Below are positions 57,021 through 64,000 of a stretch of DNA of 64,000 nt, one piece after another. A program made the translations under genes and the position numbers. The DNA comes from Blattamonas nauphoetae. Taxonomy: Eukaryota > Preaxostyla > Oxymonadida. Every line of letters begins with the position of its first letter. Position 1 is the first letter of the stretch. Where the stretch lies: contig JARBJD010000021.1 in the NCBI GenBank assembly GCA_033064195.1, positions 248,001 through 312,000 of the forward strand, written 5' to 3'. The notes beneath the pieces were generated by a model. The model was not told the DNA's origin. It worked only from the letters and a program-made list of their open reading frames with translations, and did not search any database.

Positions 57021-57991
57021 TATCTTTGGTTCCTCATCGACTATTGCCACTTCATTGTCGACGACATGAAGACTGTAATGGTATTCTCGAGACATGCTGG
57101 ATTCGAACCATTTGTGACCTCATTCATGAATGATAGAATAGAAGCAATGAAGGTTGGAAACAAAGGAAAAGAACAATTCTGTAAGACCAACCTGAATGGA
57201 AGTTACGGATATGATGGAATGAACACTGAGAAGTACAACTCAATCACAATCTGCAATGAGAAGAGAACATACTTGAAGCAAATGATGAAAGGATTTGTAG
57301 CAACAAGAGAGATCAATGAGGACAACTACATCGTGATTGAAGACAGAGAGAAAGCATCGTGCAAGACATGTCTGCAAGAAGCAGTATTCACACTCGACAA
57401 TGCGAAGTTCTGGTATCTGAATTTCATCTACAACTTCATGTACAAGTGTCTAGATATGAACATGATTCACTTCTGTGAGGGAGATACTGACTCTGCTTAT
57501 TGGGCGATTAGTGGAGATCCGAATGCTGGTATTCATCAACAATTTGAACACGTGATTGCTGACAAAGAATTCTATGATGCTCACAAATACGAATGGTTCC
57601 CCAATCCTGAAAAGGGAGTTGATGATGAGAAGAAGTTGTTGGGATTAGCAATTGAAAAAGAAGGTGAACAGATGATCTGTCTTGCACCCAAGTGTTACTC
57701 TCTCGATGAGAAATGCAAGATCAAAGGAGTGTCTCTGAAGAAAACAAATATCACAAGCGACGATTATGTGAAGTGTCTGAATGGAGAGAAAACTGTGACG
57801 ACAACACTGAACTTTCAGACTAGAATAATCGTGAGCGATGAGGACAGCAATGGATTTGAGATAGCCAAAATACAACAGCAGAAACTCAGTCTCAGTGGAA
57901 TTCATCTGAAGGCAATCGTACTTGAAAATGAATCATGTCCTCCATTCATCTATGGACTGAAAGCAACTGATTATCAAATAGAATAAACACA

Positions 57992-58009
57992 AACTTTAAT
58001 TTTGTATAA
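57992..58009 (+). promoter_or_regulatory. T-rich gene-start motif of the Polinton
   Basis: ACTTTAATTTTGTATAA directly before ATG of the integrase gene. Confidence 0.55.
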
Positions 58010-59851
58010 ATGAACACACAACGGTTCAATATATTAGTGGATAGGTTGCTGAATTGCACACAACACTCTAAAGAGAAAATATTCAATGTCAAGTTCAATA
58101 GAACCAACACTTTACCAGTATATGATGTCTATGATTCACATGGAGAATATGTTGCAAACGACGAGACATATTTTGAGGATTGGTTCAATGGAGATCTCTC
58201 TCCAAAGTTAACTCTCTCAGATGGAACAAAAGTAGTCTCACAGTTTCTGATTGAATTCTTGGGAAAACGTGTTAGTGATGTGAGATGTGAAACAGCATAC
58301 AAAAAGTATCAACAATATCATCGAAAGTACAATCAGGTAGTGACGCCAATCCCAATTCTCTCACCAAGAGTTCGAAGCCCTGCAGAGGCAAGACAAATCC
58401 AAATTCCAGTGCAAAGACCAATAGCAATAGAACCACCTGAATATCTGATTCCTCCTGGACTGAAGAGAAACTTGAAATCGATTGAATCAGGATATGAATT
58501 CCCATCGAAAGAGAGGAGGTTCGAACCTACGACACAACAAGTTCTCAATAAATTGGCACATATGAAGGGATTGTTTGATCATCAACAGAGAAATGATTCA
58601 GAAGATGAACAAATCAAAGCTGAGAACTCAATAATGAATAATCTAAAACATATGGAACACTTCATTCCCTCACACATTCTGGATGCCAATAAAATGAACA
58701 GAGACACATTTATTCGAGCCTCGATTAACAAAACTATTGCGAACGATGATCTTAACTTCATACTGACTCACACAAAACAAATCCCATTCGGAGGAAGATC
58801 ATTTCAGGATTGGTATGAGGAATTTGATCACAGATGGAGTGTAGCACATCCGAGAAAAATACAGAGAGAAAAAGGAAGTGACAGAATCAGAATTGATCCA
58901 CCAATGATTCCTAAAACAACAGAGAAAATCGTGTATCCATTTCGATCAAAAATGCAATTCATGTCGAAAGCAATTACAGGTGATCCACAGAAGACTTCAG
59001 ACAGAAAGGTTCCACAGAATTGTGATCGACCATACTTTTCTCCCAAGAATGGATCATGGGAAATTGATCTCGTTTTTATCCAATCACCAACTTCGAAAAC
59101 AGTTCTTCAGATCTACCTCTTCGCAATTAACATCAACACTAAATACCTGGTTGTGATTCCTGTTCTGGATAAATCATGGAGCAAAGTCAAGACTGCAATC
59201 AACGATCTGATTAATCATCGTGGAGTTCATGTCAACAACATTCGAGGTGATGGTGAAGCAGCATGGACAAGTGGCGAAGCATCAGAGTTTTTCAAGGATC
59301 AGAATGTCAGTACATATTTCACAAGCTCACCATTCACAAATCATAATCGAATTGTCGATCGAGTGATCAGAACAATCAGAGATGGATTCCAAGACAATGC
59401 GACACAGATGGCAAATCATTCATTGATGAATCAGATGGTGGAATACTACAACATGACTCCACATCGAGGGTACTGGAACAAGTTCACTCCACAGCAGGCA
59501 CAAAACAATCGTGAAATCGAAGCTCTGTATATCTCCAGTTGTGAAGAACAATTAAAGAACATCCAAAAGCAACAGATTGCACAGATGCTATGGAAGTACA
59601 AGCCAGGAAACATTCTACTAATTCACCTTGATTTAGACAAGACTGTTGCCAAGTTTCAGAAGAAGCGAAGACAGTTTCAATTCGTGGGGAAATTCATCGA
59701 ATACAAACACGGTAATGTCGTAGCTACTCTACTGAATGGTCTCACTTGTCTGTCAAAAGTTGTCTACGTTCCGATCCAACACACGAAGTTTCATGCTGAG
59801 TCAATTGACGACTTAACTCCACAATTCATTGCGGAATTCGGTCTTCTCTGA
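58010..59851 (+). CDS. Polinton integrase (retroviral-type, rve core)
   Basis: 613 residues. The N-terminal 300 residues hold an unrecognised region with a Pro-rich linker; the C-terminal half (about 335-500) has the RNase H-like integrase core, starting at GSWEIDLVFIQ and continuing through NNIRGDGEAAW and FTSSPFTNHNRIVDRVIRTI. A C-terminal SH3-like barrel (about 535-600, KYKPGNILLIHLD ... KFIEYKHGNVVATLL) follows, as in Polinton and LTR-element integrases. It would integrate the element's DNA and create short target duplications. It follows the polymerase gene at once and has its own start motif. Confidence 0.9.
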   Translation: MNTQRFNILVDRLLNCTQHSKEKIFNVKFNRTNTLPVYDVYDSHGEYVANDETYFEDWFNGDLSPKLTLSDGTKVVSQFLIEFLGKRVSDVRCETAYKKYQQYHRKYNQVVTPIPILSPRVRSPAEARQIQIPVQRPIAIEPPEYLIPPGLKRNLKSIESGYEFPSKERRFEPTTQQVLNKLAHMKGLFDHQQRNDSEDEQIKAENSIMNNLKHMEHFIPSHILDANKMNRDTFIRASINKTIANDDLNFILTHTKQIPFGGRSFQDWYEEFDHRWSVAHPRKIQREKGSDRIRIDPPMIPKTTEKIVYPFRSKMQFMSKAITGDPQKTSDRKVPQNCDRPYFSPKNGSWEIDLVFIQSPTSKTVLQIYLFAININTKYLVVIPVLDKSWSKVKTAINDLINHRGVHVNNIRGDGEAAWTSGEASEFFKDQNVSTYFTSSPFTNHNRIVDRVIRTIRDGFQDNATQMANHSLMNQMVEYYNMTPHRGYWNKFTPQQAQNNREIEALYISSCEEQLKNIQKQQIAQMLWKYKPGNILLIHLDLDKTVAKFQKKRRQFQFVGKFIEYKHGNVVATLLNGLTCLSKVVYVPIQHTKFHAESIDDLTPQFIAEFGLL

Positions 59852-59899
59852 CCTCAGAACTTCGTTCGCTTCAATTTGGCAAAAGTTTAATAATGTTTC

Positions 59900-59920
59900 A
59901 GATATTTTTATTTCACTTAA
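59900..59920 (+). promoter_or_regulatory. T-rich gene-start motif of the Polinton
   Basis: ATATTTTTATTTCACTTAAATG-type start, the T-run and final TAAATG being shared with the other genes. Confidence 0.55.
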
Positions 59921-60247
59921 ATGACATCACTGAAAATATTAGAACCGTTTGATCCTGAACAGAAAGAGTTCACAAACATCCACGACTTTCAGAGATACTT
60001 GGAGAAGAATAAAAAAGAACTAAATGAGTACACAACACAGAAACTGAATAGGATGATTCAAATCGATGGATACAGAATCACAAAAATAAGAGGTGAGATT
60101 GCACTGAGGAAACGATATGTTGATGCTTCCACTCCTCCCAATTCACTCTCGATTGATCAAAGATTATTAGACATTGAAGAATCAATTCGAGCGCTGACTG
60201 ACTCAATTGGAAACCTTATTCAAGAACTAACGGACCCTTCTGATTAA
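59921..60247 (+). CDS. small uncharacterised Polinton protein, coiled coil
   Basis: 108 residues, charged and mostly helical, beginning MTSLKILEPFDPEQKEFTNI, with a C-terminal heptad-like stretch (RLLDIEESIRALTDSIGNLI). Its 3' end overlaps by 21 bp with the convergent ATPase gene. No family is recognised. Confidence 0.65.
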   Translation: MTSLKILEPFDPEQKEFTNIHDFQRYLEKNKKELNEYTTQKLNRMIQIDGYRITKIRGEIALRKRYVDASTPPNSLSIDQRLLDIEESIRALTDSIGNLIQELTDPSD

Positions 60248-61108
60248 CCCATCTTTGTTGATCTCATTCAGTGCAACTCCATCAGTATTGTATCGAAGAA
60301 TGACTGCTTCACATTTTTGTTTTCTTTGGTAGACATTCCAGAATTGTTGAATATCAATTGGTGAGTTCAACTGAGGATAGACTCGACTGATTCGTTCTTT
60401 ATTGAAGCCTCCAAAGATCCACATTGAATCAATGTTTGACTTCATGTCTGCTGACAAACTGAAGAGTTCATGCATCGTCAGAAAGAATGTGAATTTCGGT
60501 TGTCGATTCTCCAGTAATAGGTCCATCATTGTCATTCTATTTTTGGATGATCTACGTTCACCTAGGATTCTGCGACAGTCATCAAGAAGGATAATCGTTT
60601 GGAGATTCTTCACTGAGAAGTCATCAATGTAAAGTGAGTCAAAGAGATTCTCTCGACACTCATCAGTGATTCTGTTCTGCCATTGATTGTCAATAATCTC
60701 TTCATACGCAGCTTTCGATTCAGAGAGTTCCAACAGAAACGGAAGGGCATCATCGTATTTAACTTTCACATAAGGAACGTTCAGTATTGGTTTGAATTTA
60801 TCAAAGGTTGGATCAATGTTCTTATCAGTAACGAAGACGAACATGTGAAACAGTTCATTTCTGACTTGAACATTTTGGAGTTTGGCAACTTCTCGAAGAG
60901 CATTAAATGTTTTCCCACTTCCTCTGTTTCCAACGAGGACATTCACACTATTGCGATTGAAATTCAAGTCTGGATGTATTTGTGATTGGACTTCATGAGA
61001 AACATTCCTACTAGAAGCTTCACTCAGTTTTGCATTCACATATGCTGTTAGAGACAAGGGTTCCGCCCTCCGCGAAACCTCTGGTTTAGCCATATTCGAT
61101 TTGTTCAT
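60227..61108 (-). CDS. Polinton packaging-type ATPase (FtsK/HerA, A32-like)
   Basis: 293 residues. Walker A VLVGNRGSGKTFNAL (about residues 58-72) and Walker B LQTIILLDDCRRILGE (about 170-185), followed by LLENRQPKFTFFLTMHELF, where the sensor region lies in this family. This is the genome-packaging ATPase of Polintons and related viruses, which pumps DNA into the capsid. It is the only gene on the minus strand among the visible Polinton genes and is divergent from the next gene across a 53-bp A/T-rich spacer. A second possible start (MAKPEVSRR) lies five codons in. Confidence 0.9.
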   Translation of the reverse strand: MNKSNMAKPEVSRRAEPLSLTAYVNAKLSEASSRNVSHEVQSQIHPDLNFNRNSVNVLVGNRGSGKTFNALREVAKLQNVQVRNELFHMFVFVTDKNIDPTFDKFKPILNVPYVKVKYDDALPFLLELSESKAAYEEIIDNQWQNRITDECRENLFDSLYIDDFSVKNLQTIILLDDCRRILGERRSSKNRMTMMDLLLENRQPKFTFFLTMHELFSLSADMKSNIDSMWIFGGFNKERISRVYPQLNSPIDIQQFWNVYQRKQKCEAVILRYNTDGVALNEINKDGLIRRVR

Positions 61109-61161
61109 TTGTGATTTAACTCTAATTAAAATATAGTTTTGATTTTTTTATTTTGTATGAA
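61109..61161. promoter_or_regulatory. divergent A/T-rich promoter region of the Polinton
   Basis: Between the ATPase start and the next gene. On the plus strand TTTTGATTTTTTTATTTTG leads to AAATG at 61162. On the minus strand ATATTTTAATTAGAGTTAAA precedes the ATPase start. Confidence 0.6.
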
Positions 61162-62106
61162 ATGTCAATGATACCACAGATTGTGTACAACCAACCAACA
61201 AGAAAAACAAGAGAGAAGAAACCAAAAATGAGATACGCAGCAGAAACTCAAGCAGCGATGAAAAGAATCTATGCTGACGATGATATTCAAACCAGATGGA
61301 ACGATGCCCTCAGTAGTTATCCATCAGCGCTTGAGTACATCAAGAGAACTGGACAGAATTGGACTGTTCTAATGGAACAACATGGAAAAATCCCAGATGT
61401 GATGGTCTACGATAATGAGACGAAAGATTTGATTGCAGTCAATGGAGCCATGCTCGCACCATACAACAGTAGACCGGTCAAAGAGACATACTACGCAATG
61501 AATCCAACACCAGACAAGCGAAAACAGACATCGTATACAGCATTTAATCGCCAATTCGGAAGGAGAATCAAAGCTTCACACTCTAATTTCCTCAAGAATG
61601 GATCATACGATCTACCATCCAGTTTTCGAGACATCAGCTATGGAGACATGCAAGCACAAAGATCACAACAACCTTATGCAATAATGAAGAAAGCTGTTGG
61701 TGACTTCATGACAAATGAATTGGGAATAACTCGTGCCAGTCGAGATAATCCAGCAGATACTGGGAAAAGAGTAATAGACAATATGGTGTTCAATTCAATT
61801 CAATCGAAAGTAGCATCACAAATGTGGGACAGATGGCTTGAAGAACATCTTTCAGGATTCGACAGTACCAACGAAGGACATCAGAGAATGAAGAAAAGAA
61901 AGGATTTCAAGGAGCAGGTGTATCCACAGTTTCTAGAATTCATCACAAATCAAGAAAATTTGCAAACATTCCTTGGTAGACATAATGCTACCATAGCATC
62001 AGAGATTAGTACTCTGACACGCAAAGCATATGCAACAAGAACAGATGAAGATATCGGTCAATACCAATCTTCGAATATGCCAGCTTACTCTCAATATGTT
62101 CAGTAA
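61162..62106 (+). CDS. uncharacterised Polinton protein, 314 residues
   Basis: The start is placed at ATG 61162 (MSMIPQIVYN) because it directly follows the shared T-rich motif; upstream in-frame codons are not ATG. The protein is hydrophilic, with a basic N-terminus (TRKTREKKPKMRYAA), many Gln, Asn and Tyr, and no membrane segment. It lies between the ATPase and the small virion-type genes, a place where Polintons keep structural and maturation genes, but no protease catalytic pattern (His-Asp-Cys of the adenain/Ulp1 type) could be traced. Function not assigned. Confidence 0.7.
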   Translation: MSMIPQIVYNQPTRKTREKKPKMRYAAETQAAMKRIYADDDIQTRWNDALSSYPSALEYIKRTGQNWTVLMEQHGKIPDVMVYDNETKDLIAVNGAMLAPYNSRPVKETYYAMNPTPDKRKQTSYTAFNRQFGRRIKASHSNFLKNGSYDLPSSFRDISYGDMQAQRSQQPYAIMKKAVGDFMTNELGITRASRDNPADTGKRVIDNMVFNSIQSKVASQMWDRWLEEHLSGFDSTNEGHQRMKKRKDFKEQVYPQFLEFITNQENLQTFLGRHNATIASEISTLTRKAYATRTDEDIGQYQSSNMPAYSQYVQ

Positions 62107-62139
62107 CAGAAAGAAATGTCTGATAAAAAACATTAATAT

Positions 62140-62164
62140 ATATTTTTTATTTTTATAGAAAGTG
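62140..62164 (+). promoter_or_regulatory. T-rich gene-start motif of the Polinton
   Basis: TATTTTTTATTTTTATAGAA followed by AGTG and ATG; slightly longer gap to the start codon than in the other genes. Confidence 0.55.
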
Positions 62165-62749
62165 ATGCAACCAATTCTCAGTTGTCAATTTACGAAACAC
62201 ACAAGTTCTTCTTCAGTCCCAACATCAATCACCAACAATGTCATCATCGACAATAAAGGTTCGAATTCTGGAAGATCTAAGCTCGAAGATCGTAATGAAC
62301 AAAGCGCTAATGTCGAACTCGAGAATGTTCCAGGTGTTTATGATCCACCACTAGAGACATATCCATCAGCCCCCATTCAAAGTCGTTCTATTCCACTTCG
62401 AGAATATATTTCTAATATTTCGGCATTCAAAGATCAGTTATTACTCGTCTACAAGAATGCATTCGCTTGTGAAAAGAAACTATTGAATAATCTCATTGAA
62501 CCATCGAAGAAACTGATCACGAACCAAAGTGATTTATGTGCACTGATTGCTACACTCACTGGGATTAATGATGTGGTGATCGAACTGGATGATTTGTCTG
62601 ACAAGTGCCTATGTCTGAATAAACTCCCAGTGTTTAGAACCATTTTCAAGATCCTTGTTGGTGGAAAAGACATGAGTATTGCCTTCAATGAAGCATACAA
62701 CACCATTCTCAATTATGGCATTTCTCTGACGAAAGCAATTCCTCGCTAA
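62165..62749 (+). CDS. uncharacterised Polinton protein, 194 residues
   Basis: Starts MQPILSCQFTKHTSSSSVPT. The first 80 residues are Ser/Asn/Pro-rich and probably disordered; from about 85 the sequence is helical (YISNISAFKDQLLLVYKNAF ... IEPSKKLITN). No transmembrane helix, although the C-terminal stretch (IFKILVGGKDMSIAFNEAYN) is moderately hydrophobic. No family is recognised. By place, a structural or accessory virion gene is likely. Confidence 0.65.
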   Translation: MQPILSCQFTKHTSSSSVPTSITNNVIIDNKGSNSGRSKLEDRNEQSANVELENVPGVYDPPLETYPSAPIQSRSIPLREYISNISAFKDQLLLVYKNAFACEKKLLNNLIEPSKKLITNQSDLCALIATLTGINDVVIELDDLSDKCLCLNKLPVFRTIFKILVGGKDMSIAFNEAYNTILNYGISLTKAIPR

Positions 62750-62764
62750 AATTATAAATGAATT

Positions 62765-62785
62765 GTATTTTTTATTTTTCTATAA
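62765..62785 (+). promoter_or_regulatory. T-rich gene-start motif of the Polinton
   Basis: GTATTTTTTATTTTTCTATAA directly before ATG; a clear example of the consensus. Confidence 0.65.
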
Positions 62786-63094
62786 ATGGCACCAGGAAGT
62801 TTCAACAAACTCAAAAATATCGGCAAACAATTCTTTCAATTCATCAAACCTCTAGCTCCAACATTCCTTCAAGTTGGTGGTGGATTGCTCTCACAAACGA
62901 ACAGTAAATTTGGACAAACAGCAGGAGGAATACTCAACGGATTAGGAGGAATGATGGACGTTTATCAACAAAATAAAGCGATCAATCGTCAACAAAAACC
63001 GCAGATGATTGAATATGAACCACCTCGAAATGGGAGATACTCCAATGATGATATGCCACTCTCGTCAAATTCCAAAATTCAATTCAAAGGATAA
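62786..63094 (+). CDS. small MAPG-type Polinton protein (copy 1), possible minor virion protein
   Basis: 102 residues beginning MAPGSFNKLKNIGKQFFQFI. The N-terminal half is an amphipathic helix followed by a Gly-rich hydrophobic stretch (LQVGGGLLSQTNSKFGQTAG, GILNGLGGMM); the C-terminal half is polar. It shares the MAPG start and layout with the next gene. Small basic proteins with an N-terminal amphipathic helix are known as membrane-active or core proteins in adenovirus-like particles (pVI, pX); that parallel is only suggestive. Confidence 0.65.
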   Translation: MAPGSFNKLKNIGKQFFQFIKPLAPTFLQVGGGLLSQTNSKFGQTAGGILNGLGGMMDVYQQNKAINRQQKPQMIEYEPPRNGRYSNDDMPLSSNSKIQFKG

Positions 63095-63109
63095 ACATTC
63101 ACTCGTATT

Positions 63110-63131
63110 CGAATATTTTATTTTTATTAAA
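63110..63131 (+). promoter_or_regulatory. T-rich gene-start motif of the Polinton
   Basis: GAATATTTTATTTTTATTAA followed by AATG. Confidence 0.65.
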
Positions 63132-63431
63132 ATGGCACCAGGTTGGTTATCAAAATTAGCAGCAGTTGGCAAAAATATACTCAGAGTTGGAGCTCCATTT
63201 CTGAATCTCATCCCCTTTGTTGGACCACTGATTTCGAAGGTAGCGCAGACAGGAATTGAAATGATACCAGATGTGAAATCGGATCAGCAAATCCATGCAG
63301 AGAAGATGGCACAATACGAGCAAGCAATGAATGAAGGAAACACATCAGTTGCAAACAAGCTCAGAGGAGAAATACTGAAACTGGAAGAAAAGCTGAAACC
63401 AAAAGCGAAGAAACCAAAAAAGAAAAAGTAA
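63132..63431 (+). CDS. small MAPG-type Polinton protein (copy 2), possible minor virion protein
   Basis: 99 residues from ATG 63132, chosen over an upstream in-frame ATG at 63009 because the shared motif sits directly before it and the upstream part overlaps the previous gene. It begins MAPGWLSKLAAVGKNILRVG, with a hydrophobic amphipathic helix (LNLIPFVGPLISKVAQ), a helical middle (QIHAEKMAQYEQAMNEGNTS) and a Lys/Pro-rich C-terminus (KPKAKKPKKKK) suited to binding DNA. It is likely a paralogue of the preceding gene. Confidence 0.7.
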   Translation: MAPGWLSKLAAVGKNILRVGAPFLNLIPFVGPLISKVAQTGIEMIPDVKSDQQIHAEKMAQYEQAMNEGNTSVANKLRGEILKLEEKLKPKAKKPKKKK

Positions 63432-63450
63432 CTAGAGTTAAAGCATAAAT

Positions 63451-63472
63451 GTAATTTTTTATTTTTGTTAAA
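63451..63472 (+). promoter_or_regulatory. T-rich gene-start motif of the Polinton
   Basis: TAATTTTTTATTTTTGTTAA followed by AATG. Confidence 0.65.
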
Positions 63473-64000
63473 ATGAACTCGCATATAACACATCTGACAA
63501 ACAAAAGAACTGGAGCATCATCATTGACTGGAAATACCACTGGAAGGATAGAATACACGAGAGATGACATGGGTCAAATTCAACAACAACTTAGGTCCGA
63601 ACATTTCATTAATTACCTAATGAATGATGGGGCACACAGTACTTCGATTCAAGAATTGAAACCATCAGAGAATGCACGCTTCTACACGGGACAAGAGATA
63701 ATCATTCCACTGACTGGTAATCAGGACATATGTCAAATCGATGATTCCTTCATTACGTTCACTATGACGGCGACATTGAGACTCAATAATTGGCAAACTA
63801 CAGCTGGCAAAGTTGGATCGTACATGAATGAGAGAATAGTCATTTTCGTTGGACTCAAGCATTCGGCATCAATCTTTCGTGACCTTACTGTTCTTCACAA
63901 CAATCAGAGAATCATCAGCACAACAAACAATGACGTTTCAATGGAGTCTCACATCTACAATATGATAAAACCGAAGAGTCAATTGGAGAATCGAAAACAT
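63473..64000 (+). CDS. probable capsid protein of the Polinton, N-terminal part (runs off window)
   Basis: Open from ATG 63473 (MNSHITHLTNKRTG) to the window edge, 176 residues seen. Beta-rich with alternating hydrophobic residues: FYTGQEIIIPLTGN, SFITFTMTATLRLN, RIVIFVGLKHSASIFRDLTV, and then MESHIYNMIKPKSQLEN. This resembles the first strands of a double-jelly-roll major capsid protein, and the place at the end of the virion gene cluster fits, but the fold call is by eye and a penton protein is the alternative. Confidence 0.5.
   Translation, partial: MNSHITHLTNKRTGASSLTGNTTGRIEYTRDDMGQIQQQLRSEHFINYLMNDGAHSTSIQELKPSENARFYTGQEIIIPLTGNQDICQIDDSFITFTMTATLRLNNWQTTAGKVGSYMNERIVIFVGLKHSASIFRDLTVLHNNQRIISTTNNDVSMESHIYNMIKPKSQLENRKH

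Larger units (their letters stand above)
52011..57986 (+). pseudogene. Polinton protein-primed family B DNA polymerase region, broken, with mariner insertion
   Basis: Parts in order: a long N-terminal region with an OTU/protease-like stretch (DSEYNICFFQALSF) and a zinc-binding-type CPYC...H...C patch; the 3'-5' exonuclease motif YDFETM; a Cys-rich DRIDNSKGHSKENV...C-x2-C stretch, an HNH-like insertion known in Polinton polymerases; the palm motif DFNSLYPS; the motif around NLNGSYGYDG; and the catalytic GDTDS. Together these identify the Polinton PolB that replicates the element from a protein primer. The region is broken, with about two or three breaks besides the 1.6-kb mariner-type element at 55417-57020, so no complete polymerase is encoded here. 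Confidence 0.88.
42960..64000 (+). mobile_element. Polinton/Maverick fossil (left end approximate, right end outside window)
   Basis: A virus-like element recognised by its gene set: protein-primed family B DNA polymerase, retroviral-type integrase, packaging-type ATPase and a series of small virion-type genes, all sharing one upstream motif. The left border lies somewhere between 42909 and 43597 and could not be fixed because the right end is not in the window. A Mutator-like element has inserted in its left flank and a mariner-type element in its polymerase region. The polymerase region has about two or three breaks besides the insertion; the other genes look whole. That suggests moderate rather than great age. 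Confidence 0.85.

Noticed and set aside
63009-63131. Upstream in-frame start for the second MAPG protein
   Set aside because: It overlaps the previous gene in another frame and lies before the conserved start motif; ATG 63132 directly follows the motif.
1-64000. Ciliate-type or reassigned stop codons (as in some oxymonads with TAA/TAG as Gln)
   Set aside because: Good genes in the window end at TAA, TAG and TGA, and no conserved domain contains an in-frame TAA or TAG.

Overview
The window looks like genomic DNA of an anaerobic flagellate protist (metamonad), most likely an oxymonad such as Blattamonas. Reasons: moderate GC, the standard genetic code (TAA, TAG and TGA all close good genes), short GT-AG introns (about 32 to 102 nt), two TmcB/TmcC-type membrane proteins (a family expanded in metamonads), no organelle-like or bacterial organisation, and a Polinton/Maverick with a protein-primed DNA polymerase. 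The species is inferred, not shown.

Region 1 (1-19.7 kb) is mainly host genes: the 3' end of one TmcB-like gene and a complete three-exon TmcB-like gene, both ending in a hemerythrin-like domain; a 3.4-kb Tc1/IS630-type transposon with two 946-bp inverted repeats; a three-repeat FMN-split-barrel protein; a five-exon protein kinase with a C-terminal ubiquitin-like domain; and a two-exon ABCC/MRP transporter.

Region 2 (19.8-42.9 kb) is the most unusual part. A single minus-strand host gene of about 1 kb codons is spread over 23 kb because five DNA elements sit inside it: a MULE-like element (9-bp target duplication), two elements with 3-bp duplications, and two hAT-type elements at overlapping 8-bp target sites. 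One of the hATs holds a further hAT and two of the other elements hold foldback elements. At each insertion boundary, dropping the element and one copy of its target duplication leaves the host reading frame open. None of these elements shows a transposase; all carry pieces resembling host genes, some with introns (TmcB-hemerythrin, LSm-like, coiled-coil and unknown genes), so they resemble Pack-type gene-capturing transposons.

Region 3 (about 43-64 kb) is a Polinton/Maverick fossil that leaves the window at its right end. Its left flank has been split by an autonomous Mutator-like element (43598-49222) with a 9-bp duplication and inverted terminal repeats built of 140-bp tandem units. Then come an array of about nine spaced inverted repeats (49.9-51.3 kb), a small unknown gene, a DNA polymerase B region that is broken and also carries a mariner/Tc1 element, an integrase, a packaging-type ATPase, and several small virion-type genes. 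Nearly every Polinton gene start is preceded by the same T-rich motif ending in (T)AAATG.
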